Made by a program: the position numbers and the translations under genes | Shown: positions 42,779 to 52,700 of the stretch, in pieces | How positions within the stretch are numbered: the first letter of the stretch is position 1 | How the letters are laid out: every line of letters starts with the position of its first letter | The notes under the pieces: generated by a model | Told to the model about the DNA's origin: nothing | Databases searched by the model: none | Seen by the model: the letters and a program-made list of their open reading frames with translations, nothing else | NCBI RefSeq assembly: GCF_902498825.1 | Contig: NZ_LR701459.1 | Span: 388,526-452,525, forward strand | Reading direction: 5' to 3' | DNA length: 64,000 nt | Source of the DNA: Rhizobium sp. EC-SD404 | Lineage (GTDB): Bacteria > Pseudomonadota > Alphaproteobacteria > Rhizobiales > Rhizobiaceae

Positions 42779-45097
42779 TCAGTTCGGACTTGCTGCGTCC
42801 GGGCCCTGTCCGCCAATGAGAATTGGTCCGGCGGGCAACGGCCTCGTTGCGCGCACCCCGTTAGCACGCATGATGCTTTGCGCTGGCCGGATCCTCTCGT
42901 GTGTGGTCGCGGGAAGCTCAAAAATCTCGGCGATGCGGGCCTGGTGCTCGTGGATCGAATGGCGGATGTCGATCAGCTTGCGGGCATTGTCCGCCTTGCG
43001 TCGCGCCTCGGCGGGATCTGCGTAGAGCTCCGCCACCGCAGCCAGATAGGCGGCTGTGAGAGCGTCGTCATCGATCAGGTCGGGAACGAGAAAGCCGGTT
43101 TCGGAACTTATGGCTTCGCCGATGCCGCCGACCGCCGGCGCAATCACCGGCAAACCCACGGCCATCGCCTCCAGCACGACGTTCGGCAGGCCGTCGAACG
43201 CAGCCGTGTAGATCAGTGCGTCGTAGTCCTCGACGTCGATGGTCGAAAGGCCATCGAAGGTGCCCTTGTAGACGAGGTCGGGCATTTCGCGGAGACACTC
43301 GGGCTCGCACCCGACGGGCGCGTTCCCGTGAACGTGAATAGAGATGCCGGGCTGGCTGGTTTGAAGGCCACGGGCGATTTCAGCCAGAAGTTCGGGACGT
43401 TTCTGGCGATCGATGCGCGACGCCCAAAGCAGCCGCCGTTTCGGTGCCTTAAGGTCCGACAATACGCGCCGCTCATCGCTGCAAGCCGCGTAAAGGGCGT
43501 GAAGCTTCGGGCCGATATCATCTCCCAGCCTTGCGGCCAGGGTGGTGAGGATTGCCTGATGATCCGAAACGATGCCGTCGAACCTGTGACCGGCTTCTGT
43601 GATCAGATCGAAGCCGAATCCGTTCTCGAACCGCAGGCCCTGGACCGTGTCGACGGCTTCACAGAAGTGGTAGAAATAGGTCGAGACGTCGCCTAGCCGA
43701 TCCGCATGGTTGCGCATGAACGCATCGACATATTCGCAGTGTTTCAGATGCAGGCGCTGTAACCCCGGTTGATGCTGGATGATCCGCAGGGTGATCGTTT
43801 CGATATCGGCCTCGGTCAGGCCCGTGACGCCGAGGCTGTGCAGATCGACAAACAAGCTGTCGTCGGGAAGACGGTCCACCCAGTGATGTTGGACGATGCG
43901 CTGGCCGCCGAGCACGAGGCAGCGCGTGTCGGGCCGCTCTGCCTTCAGCGCCGAAAGAACCGACAGGATGAACTTCTCGCCACCGCCCCGCGTGAGATAG
44001 GGGACCAGCAGAATGTCGGTGAACTCCTGACCAGCGAGAATGCCGCAAAGCTCGAAATAGGCGCGCGACAACCCGGCCGGCCGCGTGAAGTTCGTGTTGC
44101 CGTGCCTGCCTTTCAGGATCCCGAGACTGATCGCAGGATCGATAGCATTGGCTGCTGCGACGAGGTCCGCCATTCCGGGCAGGTCCGCAAAGGCAGCGGC
44201 CGAGAAAGACGGAGCCTCGCTGTGGGACAAGTCACCGTTGAAATCGGCCCAGGCGATTTTGTGGAACCGTGCCGGTTCGAAGAAGGGGCTCGGCGGAACG
44301 AGGCCCGGGGTCTCGGCACGAAAGCGGCGGCTCATGCTCTTCTGGCGTTCCCGGTAGAAGACGAGAGCATCCTTGGCGATCGCGACGTCATAGCCGTGCG
44401 CGACCGCCGTACAGTTGAAATGCCAGTCTTCGTAGGCGTAGCCGGATTTGTAGGAAACGTCGGCGAAGTGCAGTTCCTTGAAGGCCTCGCGGTAGAGCAT
44501 GATCCGCGAGACGAAGGGGTGGTTGTCCATCATGGACGCGGCGCCGATGGTTCTCAGCGGCAGGAACTTCCACACGTAACAGGTAGTGCCGAAGCCCAGA
44601 TAATATTCGGGGCAGACGATCGACTTTGGCCCGCCGGCCTTCAGTGCGCCGTGCATGCGATGGAAATAGTCGAAGCTGACGAGATCGTCCCCGTCGGCGG
44701 TCGCGATGATGGCGCCACGAGCCGCATCGATGCCCGCATGGCGCGAAGGGCCGAGCGAACCGTGGGAGACTTCGACGACCTGAAACTGGTCGAAGGCAGT
44801 GAGGTCGAAGCTCGAGAGCGCAGTTTGCGTAGGGGCATCGGCGTTGTCGAGAACCACGACAAGCTCCATGCGTAATCCGAATTGGGCTGCGTATTGCATC
44901 GCCTCCAGCAAGGATCGAAGCGTCCTAACCAAGTAACGGGCTTCATCATGCAGGTTCAACACGACGGAGATGTCGATCTTCGCGAAGGTTCGGGCTGGTC
45001 CGTTCGGGGAAGGTTTGGCCGCGCGCTCGCGATCAAGCCTGGTTTTCATACGCCCCTTCAGGGCGGCTATCGCCATGGAATCGTTCAATGTACCCAT
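42779..45097 (-). CDS. Two-domain glycosyltransferase (GT2 then GT4)
   Basis: 772 residues from ATG 45097. The N-terminal half is GT-A type: DISVVLNLHDEARYLVRTL, SRHAGIDAARGAIIATADGDDLVSFDYF (DxD-like DGDD) and AYEDWHFNCTAVAHGYDV (acceptor-side ED). The C-terminal half is GT-B GT4 type: LLVPYLTRGGGEKFI, RRLLWASRIDRQKRPELLAEIA, and YTAAFDGLPNVVLEAMAVGLPVIA (E-x7-E). Both domains look complete, so it may add two sugars in sequence. Three possible starts lie upstream or downstream of 45097. A gap of 52 bases and a coiled-coil gene follow. Confidence 0.87.
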   Translation of the reverse strand: MGTLNDSMAIAALKGRMKTRLDRERAAKPSPNGPARTFAKIDISVVLNLHDEARYLVRTLRSLLEAMQYAAQFGLRMELVVVLDNADAPTQTALSSFDLTAFDQFQVVEVSHGSLGPSRHAGIDAARGAIIATADGDDLVSFDYFHRMHGALKAGGPKSIVCPEYYLGFGTTCYVWKFLPLRTIGAASMMDNHPFVSRIMLYREAFKELHFADVSYKSGYAYEDWHFNCTAVAHGYDVAIAKDALVFYRERQKSMSRRFRAETPGLVPPSPFFEPARFHKIAWADFNGDLSHSEAPSFSAAAFADLPGMADLVAAANAIDPAISLGILKGRHGNTNFTRPAGLSRAYFELCGILAGQEFTDILLVPYLTRGGGEKFILSVLSALKAERPDTRCLVLGGQRIVQHHWVDRLPDDSLFVDLHSLGVTGLTEADIETITLRIIQHQPGLQRLHLKHCEYVDAFMRNHADRLGDVSTYFYHFCEAVDTVQGLRFENGFGFDLITEAGHRFDGIVSDHQAILTTLAARLGDDIGPKLHALYAACSDERRVLSDLKAPKRRLLWASRIDRQKRPELLAEIARGLQTSQPGISIHVHGNAPVGCEPECLREMPDLVYKGTFDGLSTIDVEDYDALIYTAAFDGLPNVVLEAMAVGLPVIAPAVGGIGEAISSETGFLVPDLIDDDALTAAYLAAVAELYADPAEARRKADNARKLIDIRHSIHEHQARIAEIFELPATTHERIRPAQSIMRANGVRATRPLPAGPILIGGQGPDAASPN

Positions 45098-45206
45098 CCC
45101 TACGCCAGGGCACACCGCCACACTGCGCACCTCTTGCAAGATGCGCTTATCCCCGAGCCCCAGAAAAATAGTATGATAAGAAATATGTTAAATAAAGGGG
45201 AATTCT

Positions 45207-45314
45207 ATGGGAAGAACGTCTAATCTAAAAATCCCCTATATTATTATGGCTCAAGCGCAGAAACATGTCACTCATAACGAAGCTCTACTTATGATCGACG
45301 TGCTCATCAGATGA
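45207..45314 (+). pseudogene. N-terminal fragment of a DUF2793 protein
   Basis: A 35-codon frame with AAAGGGGA six bases before ATG 45207. It reads KIPYIIMAQAQKHVTHNEAL, the start motif of DUF2793 (phage-tail and GTA-associated), and stops at TGA 45312. The next frame, opening at ATG 45311, continues the same family in the -1/+2 phase. Either a one-base deletion split the gene or the ATGA junction lets the parts be translated in series. Local A+T content is much higher than in the flanks. Confidence 0.75.
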
Positions 45315-46609
45315 GCGTTCAAAGCAGAGCGGTGAGTGAACCTCCGGCAGAACTTGCGGACGGAACGCGCTTCATCGTGCCGGAGGCGGCTGCCGGCGCC
45401 TGGATCGGCCAACACGCCAAGATTGCAGCCTGGCAGGATGGCGGATGGCGGTTCTATCAACCGGTGGAAGGCTGGATCGCGTTCTGCGCGGATGAAAACC
45501 AGCTTCTCGTTTTCCACGAGGAGGCTTGGCAAATCCTGAGATCGACCAGCGGCTTTGCTGAGCGTCTGGGGATCAACGCCACGGCTGAGGCGCCCAACCG
45601 CCTGGCGCTTGCCGGAGATGCGTCGCTCTTCAACCATGAAGGGGGCGGTCATCAGGTGAAGATCAACAAGGCGGCAGCGACCGACACGGCCAGTATCCTC
45701 TATCAGACCGACTTCTCGGGCCGTGCCGAGTTAGGGCTGACGGGCGACGACGATTTCCATTTGAAGGTTTCCGCCGACGGCGAGACCTTCATCGAGGCCA
45801 TGGTCGTTCAATCGGCCACCGGCATTGCGTCATTCCCCTCCGGCATTGCTGGCGTACGCGAGCGGCTCGTGGCTCCGCGCACCTTGTTCGTATCGACGAC
45901 GGGGTCCGACGCGGCGGATGGACTGGGCCCCGACACGGCCTTCGCGACACTGCAGCGGGCGGTGGATGCAGCGCACATGCTCGATTGCATGACCTTCGAC
46001 GTCACGATCCAACTTGCGGGGGGAACGCATCAGGGCGCCGTGGTGCTGCGTCCTCTCGTTGGCGGTGGGTTGCTTCGCATCCAAGGCGACGACGATGATC
46101 CGTTCTCCGTTGTCGTCTCGTCGGGCATCCTTGCCGGTGGCGGCGCCCGCGTTTCCGTGTCGGGAGTGCGCTTCGTGATGGCATTGCCCTGGATGAGCGC
46201 GGTCGCTGTTCAGGAAGGCGCGATGCTGACGCTTGGCGCGGTGGATTTCGGCCCTTGCGGTGCGAACGGATCGCACATCGCAGGAACCGGCTTCGGGCAG
46301 ATCAACTTTCTGGGCGACTATACGATCTCCGGCGGCGCGCTGAGGCACTTCAACCTCTCCGGCCATCTGATGGTGACTAGCAACAACCAGACGGTGACGC
46401 TGGTCGACGATCCCGCTTTCATCGAGGAGTTCGCTTTCGTCTCGAACGGAGCGGTGCTGTCCTTGTGGAACGCGACTTTTTCGGGTTCTGCGACGGGGCG
46501 GCGCTACACCGCGACGACCAACGGCACGATCAGTCTCTTCGGCGGCGGCGAAGCGTTTTTGCCGGGAAATGCCGCCGGGATCGTCAATGCAGGAGGAATT
46601 CTCGCTTAG
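45311..46609 (+). CDS. DUF2793 / right-handed beta-helix tail-spike-like protein (frame-shifted from its N-terminus)
   Basis: 432 residues. Residues 1-75 continue DUF2793 (GTRFIVPEAAAGAWIGQHAK, IAAWQDGGWRFYQP). Next comes a linker domain with RLALAGDASLFNHEGGGHQVKINKA and ELGLTGDDDFHLKVSADGETF, typical of DUF2793 proteins. From about 190 the sequence is a beta-helix: TLFVSTTGSDAADGLGPDTA, then short Gly/Val/Asp rungs to the end (VVVSSGILAGGGARVSVSGV, TISLFGGGEAFLPGNAAGIV). Such folds bind or cut polysaccharide. No signal peptide. Flanked by glycosyltransferases rather than phage genes, so it may be a domesticated glycan-binding protein. Confidence 0.78.
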   Translation: MSVQSRAVSEPPAELADGTRFIVPEAAAGAWIGQHAKIAAWQDGGWRFYQPVEGWIAFCADENQLLVFHEEAWQILRSTSGFAERLGINATAEAPNRLALAGDASLFNHEGGGHQVKINKAAATDTASILYQTDFSGRAELGLTGDDDFHLKVSADGETFIEAMVVQSATGIASFPSGIAGVRERLVAPRTLFVSTTGSDAADGLGPDTAFATLQRAVDAAHMLDCMTFDVTIQLAGGTHQGAVVLRPLVGGGLLRIQGDDDDPFSVVVSSGILAGGGARVSVSGVRFVMALPWMSAVAVQEGAMLTLGAVDFGPCGANGSHIAGTGFGQINFLGDYTISGGALRHFNLSGHLMVTSNNQTVTLVDDPAFIEEFAFVSNGAVLSLWNATFSGSATGRRYTATTNGTISLFGGGEAFLPGNAAGIVNAGGILA

Positions 46610-46633
46610 ACCTCGGCGAAATTAAGCGAGAAT
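46598..46633 (+). terminator. Hairpin overlapping the stop of the beta-helix gene
   Basis: ATTCTCGCTTA (46598-46608) and TAAGCGAGAAT (46623-46633) are a perfect 11-bp inverted repeat with a 14-base loop; the stop codon lies within the first arm. No T-run follows, so termination efficiency is uncertain. Confidence 0.45.
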
Positions 46634-46755
46634 CGACGTTCAGGGCTCTCTGGGACGTCGTCTGCTTGCGTGTCGTCCACGTCCGTGCATGGATGTGAAC
46701 CTCAAATCCGCATGGCTCGTGTGGGCGCGCGCGGTCAGTCTCGAGTAAACTGTGC

Positions 46756-48606
46756 ATGACCCGATCCTGGGCTCCGGTGCGTTTCGTCCGGCAGAGGTTT
46801 ACACAATCCCTCTGGCGGCAAGTCGTTGGCTTTTCCGGGTATTTCGATCGCGACTGGTATTTGCTCGCCTATCCCGATGTGTTGCGCACTGGTCGGGATC
46901 CACTCGATCATTTTTTGAGGCATGGCTGCGAGGGACGCTCACCCGGACCGCGTTTCGATGCAGCCGCCTACCTCGCGCGTTACGAAGTGTCTGGAAATCC
47001 GCTCGTTCATTATCTGGTGCACGGCCGCCGCAAGGGTTTTGAGGTTCGGCCCACTGCACCGAGCGAGGCCGATCGGGTCATCGCGTGCGGTTTCTTCGAT
47101 CCGGACTTCTATCTGGAGACCTATCCGGACGTTCGGCGGGCAAATTATCCGCCCCTTCTTCACTACATGCTGCACGGTGCGTTGGAAGGTCGCTCGCCGG
47201 GGCCGGATTTCGATGCGCAGTGGTATCTCATGCGCAATCCCGACATCGTCGGAATGCATCCTCTGCTGCATTACATTGATTATGGCCGTTTCGAAGGGCG
47301 TAAACCGCGTCGCCCCGAGAATGCATTGCGCGTTGCACGAGAGGCCGTCGCGGGCGTCGAGGATCTCGACGTCGCACTCTACGGCGCGGACTACTTCGCG
47401 CATGCGGATTTTCTGGAGGTAGTGGATGGAGCGGCGCACAACCGGCTCGAACGGGCTCTGACGGCTCTCGTCGACCAGATCGACCATGTGCCCGAGCGGA
47501 TCGTGTTTATGCCGTGGCTCGTGCGCGGGGGGGCCGAACGCGTCGCGGCCCATGCGGTGCGTGCGATGGCCGAGCGGCTTGGATCGAAGAAGGTTCTCGT
47601 CGTTCTGGTCGACTATGACTTGGAGAGTGCCTGCGATCTGATTGCGCCGGACATACCGGTTCTGTCGTTCTCGCGGATCGATCCGGATCTCTCGCATGAC
47701 GAGCGGGTGCGGTTGGTCGAGCTGCTGGTGCGAGGGTTTCGTCCCGAGGCGATTCTCAATGTGAACAGCCGGGCCTGCTGGGACGCGATTTTGCGGCGAG
47801 GGCGGGTGCTTGCACGGTATACGCGGCTCTACGGGGCGCTTTTCTGTGCGGATTTCACGCCGGATGGCCGGCGTGCCGGCTACAGCGATCTCTATCTCCG
47901 CGACTGCTTGGCTCAGCTCTCGGGTGTCTATTTCGACAACGCCGCACATAGAGACGAGATGATCCAATCGCTTGGAATTCCAGACGCGCTTGCATCCCGG
48001 CTCGTCGTCGCGCGCCAGCCTGCGCCGCCGGCTCGGGTGTTGCCGCGAAGCAAAACGACCGAGCGGCAAAGGGTCATCTGGGCAAGTCGGTTGAGCCGTC
48101 AGAAGAACATCCCGCTTTTGCTTGCGATCGCTCGGGCCTTGCCCGAGATGGATTTCGAGATTTTCGGCAAGGGTGACGCGGAGCATGAGGCGATGGTGGC
48201 GGGCGCCGAAGGCGACATATCCAGTCTTCGCTATCACGGTGCGTTCGAGGATTTCTCAGTGCTGCCGCTAACGGATGCGGATGTGTTTCTCTACACGTCC
48301 TATTGGGACGGCTTGCCCAACATACTGCTGGAAGCGGGGGCCTGCGGGCTGCCTGTGATCGCGCCGAATGTCGGAGGGATCAATGAGCTGATCGACGACG
48401 ACACCGGTTACCTCGTCGACGATCCTGAAGCTCTGGAAGGCTTCGTTTCGGTGTTGCGTTCGATAACGCAGAATCCGGCTGAAGCTCGGCGACGCGCCGG
48501 GCGGTTGCGCAAGCGCATCGCGGACGAGCACAGCTGGGCCGGATATATCCGCGTGCTGGAAGCGGAGCCGAGCAAAGGAGGGCTTCTGCATGTCGGTGGC
48601 GCCTGA
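46756..48606 (+). CDS. GT4 glycosyltransferase with four N-terminal YPDV-type repeats
   Basis: 616 residues. Residues 30-186 hold four related units with pattern FDxxxYLxxYPDV...PLxHYxxHGxxEGRxPxP: at 30-65, 67-98, 114-150 and 152-186 (the second and fourth diverge). A GT-B catalytic region follows: MPWLVRGGAERVA near 258, VIWASRLSRQKNIPLLLA near 430, and YTSYWDGLPNILLEAGACGLPVIAPNVGG (E-x7-E) near 545. The repeats, seen in some bacterial glycan enzymes, probably bind acceptor or partner protein. Downstream gene overlaps its end by 17 bp. Confidence 0.88.
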   Translation: MTRSWAPVRFVRQRFTQSLWRQVVGFSGYFDRDWYLLAYPDVLRTGRDPLDHFLRHGCEGRSPGPRFDAAAYLARYEVSGNPLVHYLVHGRRKGFEVRPTAPSEADRVIACGFFDPDFYLETYPDVRRANYPPLLHYMLHGALEGRSPGPDFDAQWYLMRNPDIVGMHPLLHYIDYGRFEGRKPRRPENALRVAREAVAGVEDLDVALYGADYFAHADFLEVVDGAAHNRLERALTALVDQIDHVPERIVFMPWLVRGGAERVAAHAVRAMAERLGSKKVLVVLVDYDLESACDLIAPDIPVLSFSRIDPDLSHDERVRLVELLVRGFRPEAILNVNSRACWDAILRRGRVLARYTRLYGALFCADFTPDGRRAGYSDLYLRDCLAQLSGVYFDNAAHRDEMIQSLGIPDALASRLVVARQPAPPARVLPRSKTTERQRVIWASRLSRQKNIPLLLAIARALPEMDFEIFGKGDAEHEAMVAGAEGDISSLRYHGAFEDFSVLPLTDADVFLYTSYWDGLPNILLEAGACGLPVIAPNVGGINELIDDDTGYLVDDPEALEGFVSVLRSITQNPAEARRRAGRLRKRIADEHSWAGYIRVLEAEPSKGGLLHVGGA

Positions 48607-49345
48607 CATCACCGCGGTGCTCAACGCCCATCGCGAGGGGTTGCTCGCCCATGCCTCGCTCACCAGCATGAAACGGGCAATCGCCGCCGCCGACGAGGCA
48701 GGAATCCGAGTCGAAATCCTCTGCGTGCTCGACCGCGGCGACGAGCTCACGCGCTCCGTCGTCCAAGGAGGGCTTGGAAAGGACGATCGCCTGCTCGAGG
48801 TGGCCTATGGGGATCTCGGGCGGTCTCGCAACACTGCCGTTGCGGAGGCGCGCGGCACGCACATCGCCTTTCTCGACGCCGACGATTTCTGGGGGACGAA
48901 CTGGCTGGTGCGCGCTTTTGCGGAAGCGAAAAAGCGTTCCGATCCGATCGTCTGGCACCCGGAAGTCTGCGCCTTCTTCGATGCGACCAAGCACATTCTG
49001 CACCATGTGGACATGGAATCGTCGGCCTACAGGCCAGTGGTGCTGATGGATCAGAACTACTGGACGGCTCTGAGTTTCGCCCGGCGGAGCATCTACCTGG
49101 ACACGCCTTACCCGCCGTCGGATATTCCCGGTGGCGTCGGGTTCGAAGACTGGGCCTGGAACAAGATGACCATCTGCAAAGGTGTGCTGCACAAGATCGT
49201 GCCGAACACCGGCCACGTCATACGACGGCGGAACTTTTCGCTTTCGCATATGACGGTCGCATCGCAGGCGGTGCCGCACTCGATGGGCTATCTGCGTCAT
49301 CTCGTCGAAAGCAGGCAACGTTCGCCGAAGCCCAAGGAGCGCTGA
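48590..49345 (+). CDS. GT2 family glycosyltransferase
   Basis: 251 residues. The start ITAVLNAHREGLLAHASL, the DLGRSRNTAVAEARGTHIAFLDADD (nucleotide-sugar DxD, AFLDADDFWG) and GFEDWAWNKMTI (catalytic base region) are standard GT2 marks, in a compact GT-A domain without TM segments. Overlaps the preceding GT4 gene, so they are coupled. Sugar specificity unknown. It is similar in style to the N-terminal half of the two-domain enzyme at 42779. Confidence 0.88.
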   Translation: MSVAPDITAVLNAHREGLLAHASLTSMKRAIAAADEAGIRVEILCVLDRGDELTRSVVQGGLGKDDRLLEVAYGDLGRSRNTAVAEARGTHIAFLDADDFWGTNWLVRAFAEAKKRSDPIVWHPEVCAFFDATKHILHHVDMESSAYRPVVLMDQNYWTALSFARRSIYLDTPYPPSDIPGGVGFEDWAWNKMTICKGVLHKIVPNTGHVIRRRNFSLSHMTVASQAVPHSMGYLRHLVESRQRSPKPKER

Positions 49346-49354
49346 CCCGTCACG

Positions 49355-49744
49355 TCAGTCGCCCGAGCCGTCCCGCCAGACATCCATCTTCCGGCGCTCG
49401 CGCTTTGTCGGTCGGCCCGTTCCCGGCTCCCGGATGGGCGCCAATGCAGTGGGCAAGCTGTCGGCAGACTTCTCCACGATGGGCGTAAGGTCCTCGTACA
49501 AGGTCCGTGCCTCTTCGGCCGGGCCTCGACGTATGCCGGGTGCGCTGATCTTCAGAATGCGCACGGTTCGGTCGAGCGTGATCGTCAAAGTGTCGCCGAG
49601 GCGAACCTGATGGCTCGCCTGGTCGATCTTGTCGCCATTGACCCGGATGCGTCCGTTCTGTGCCAGCTTGGCAGCCAGCGTCCGTGACTTGACCACACGC
49701 GCGAAGAACAACCACTTGTCGATGCGCTGGCGGTCTTCGGTCAT
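49355..49744 (-). CDS. S4-domain RNA-binding protein (Hsp15-like)
   Basis: 129 residues. The S4 RNA-binding fold lies at 7-60 (RIDKWLFFARVVKSRTLAAK, NGRIRVNGDKIDQASHQVRLGD). The C-terminal basic tail ends in GRPTKRERRKMD, as in HslR/Hsp15, which rescues stalled 50S subunits carrying tRNA. Starts nine bases after the helicase stop, so the two share an operon; in rhizobia the pair is common. Confidence 0.9.
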   Translation of the reverse strand: MTEDRQRIDKWLFFARVVKSRTLAAKLAQNGRIRVNGDKIDQASHQVRLGDTLTITLDRTVRILKISAPGIRRGPAEEARTLYEDLTPIVEKSADSLPTALAPIREPGTGRPTKRERRKMDVWRDGSGD

Positions 49745-49753
49745 CGGCGTGTG

Positions 49754-52700
49754 CTACTTCCCGAGCTTGTCCTTGAGAGCTGCGAGCTTGGCGAAGGGCG
49801 AGTCCGGATCGATCGGACGCTCCTTGCGGGGAGGCCGCGCGGCCATGGGTGCCGGACGTTCTGCGTCCTTAGGCTTACGGTGCCCTCCAGGGTGACCGCC
49901 GCGCTTGTCCTTGCCCTTGTCGCCTGGCCTTTGATTATCCCGACGACGATGCTGCTGATGGTCGCGTGCGGGCTGTTCGCCGGCTGCGGGCGTCGCGCCT
50001 GCTTCGGCAGATCCACCGCCTGGACGGCGTCCACGGCCCTGCTTCTGGCGCTGCGGCCGCTGCGTCTCCGGCCGGTTGCCGGCCGGGCGCCAGAGCAGCA
50101 CGGGCTTCGGCTGCTCTTCTTCGCTTGCTTCGGCGACAGTGGCTGGTTGCGCGGGCACATCTGCGGCAGGTGCGGGAGCTTCGGCTTCCGCCGTTGCCGG
50201 TGCGGGTGTCGGTTCGGACGCCGGCTCGTCGCTGGTCGCGGCGTCCTGCTCATCGTTCGCGGCGGACTGGGTCTCGGAGTCGGGCGTCGTTGCGGCTGGC
50301 GCCTCGGCGGCCGGCTCTTCGCTCGGCGCTTCCTGCTTGGCCAGATAGGCGGCAGCCTCTTCGGCGCTCACTTCATCGGCGCGGTAGCCGAGGCCCTTCA
50401 GGATTTCCTCGATGTCGCTGACCGTTGCGCCCAGGATCGACAGCATGGCGGGCGTCGTCGTGAAGCGGCGGCCGTCATAGGCGCCTTCCGGACGGCTGCC
50501 CGAGCCTAGCTTCCAGTTGAGAGCCGGTCGGATGAGGTCTGCCAGACGCTCGAGGATATCGATGCGCACCGCGCGCTTGCCGAGAAAGCGGAAACCGGCA
50601 AGCTTGTAGAAGTTACGCTCATATCCCGCCTCGGTCACGACGGATGTGCGCCCAGCAGCGAGTGCAGGGATCAGTTCGCCATAGCCCGGCTGGTCGATGC
50701 CGTCGTTTTTCAAAGCCCAGAGCAGCGTGATCAGTTCAGCAGGTGCCGGCTTCAGCAGGGCCGGCATGAAAATGTGATAGGCGCCGAAGCGCACACCGTA
50801 GCGGCGCAGTTGCGCACGGGCATCCTGGTCGAGCGCCTTGACGTCGTCGGCGACGTCGCGGCGGAAAAGCACGCCGAGCGCCTCGACCAGCTGGAAGGCC
50901 AGGCCCCGACCGAGACCGTCGATGTCCTCGGCGCGCGACAGATCGTCCAGCGGCTTTAGAACGGTGGCGATGTGATGCTGCACGAAGCGTTCGATGCGTG
51001 CCGCGACATGGGTGCGCGCCGTGCCGCTCAGATGATCATCGGCAAGTAACACGACACGGGGACGCAGCAGGTCATCGCCTGCGGTCAGACGGGCAATCGG
51101 TTCGCCAACCCAGCGCACGGTCGCATCGGAGCCGATTGCGAAGTCGCTGTTGCCGGCGGCATACAACCGCGCAGCGCGCGCTTCATATTCGATCGACAGA
51201 GCCTTCTGCGCGGCGCCCAGGACAGCCTTGGCGTCCGGCCCCTCGGCTTCGCTATCGGGGGTAAACCGAAAGCCGGCGAGTTGGCCGACAAGATGGCCCT
51301 CGACATAGACGTCGCCATCGACACTGATTTGAGCTTCGAGCATTGCATTTTCTCTCAGGCGCTTCATGAGAACGGATGTCCTGCGGTCAACGAAGCGTTT
51401 CGTCAACCTTTCGTGCAGAGCATCGGACAGACGATTCTCGATTTCACGAGTCTTTTCCTGCCAGTGTGTCGGATCGGCAAGCCAATCCGGGCGATGGGAC
51501 ACGTAGCTCCATGTCCGGATTTGCGACACGCGGGCCGATAAGGTGTCAATTTCGCCGTCGGTGTGATCGGCGCGGCGAACCTGCTCGGCCATAAAGTCTT
51601 CATTGACCGAGCCGAGCTGGACCAGATCAGAAAAGAGCGTCGCGATAAGGTCGGCGTGCTGTGCCGGCGCAATCCGGCGATAATCGGGCAGGGCACAGGC
51701 GTCCCACAGTCTGGCAACCCGCTCAGGCGTCGTCGCGAGGTCGCGGATTTCCGGATAATTCACCAGATAATCAAGCGCCTGTTGATCGACCGCCGGCAAG
51801 GCGCGCGTCAGACCCGGGGTCGGCGGAAGGCGGTCGAGCGATTGGCGCAGCGCCTGAAGGTTGGCAAAGTCCATATCTTTGCTGCGCCATTGCAGGATAC
51901 GCACCGGATCGAAGACATGCGCCTCGATGCGCTCCACGGTTTCCTCGCCGAACGGATCGACCCGCCCCGTGACCCCGAATGTGCCATCGCGGACATGGCG
52001 CCCGGCGCGCCCGGCGATCTGACCGAGTTCGGCCGGGTTCAGAGGCCTGTACTGATAGCCGTCGAACTTGTGATCCTGGGCGAAGGCCACATGGTCGAGG
52101 TCGAGATTGAGGCCCATGCCGATGGCATCGGTCGCCACGAGGTAATCGACATCTCCATTCTGGTACAGCTCGACCTGCGCGTTGCGGGTTCTTGGGCTCA
52201 GTGCGCCGAGCACCACCGCGGCGCCGCCGCGCTGCCTGCGAATGAGTTCGGCGATCGCGTAGACTTCATCCGCCGAGAAGGCCACGACGGCCGAGCGTCG
52301 CGGCAGACGGGTGATCTTGCGCGCGCCGGCATATTGGAGCTGAGACAGGCGAGGGCGCTCCACCACCGTCAGCCCAGGCAGCAGCTTTTCCAGGATGCCG
52401 CGCACCGTGCTCGCACCAAGCAACAGCGTTTCGTCCGTTCCGCGCAAATGCAGGATGCGGTCGGTAAAAACGTGGCCGCGTTCGAGATCACCGGCGAGCT
52501 GTACTTCGTCGATGGCGACGAAGGCTGCGCTTGTGCGGCTCGGCATAGCTTCTACCGTGCAGACGGCGTAGCGCGCTTTCGGCGGTACGATTTTCTCCTC
52601 ACCGGTGATCAGAGAAACGTTCTGCTCGCCGACGCGGGCCGCAATCCGCCCGTAGACCTCTCGCGCCAGGAGCCGCAGCGGCAGGCCGATCACGCCGCTG

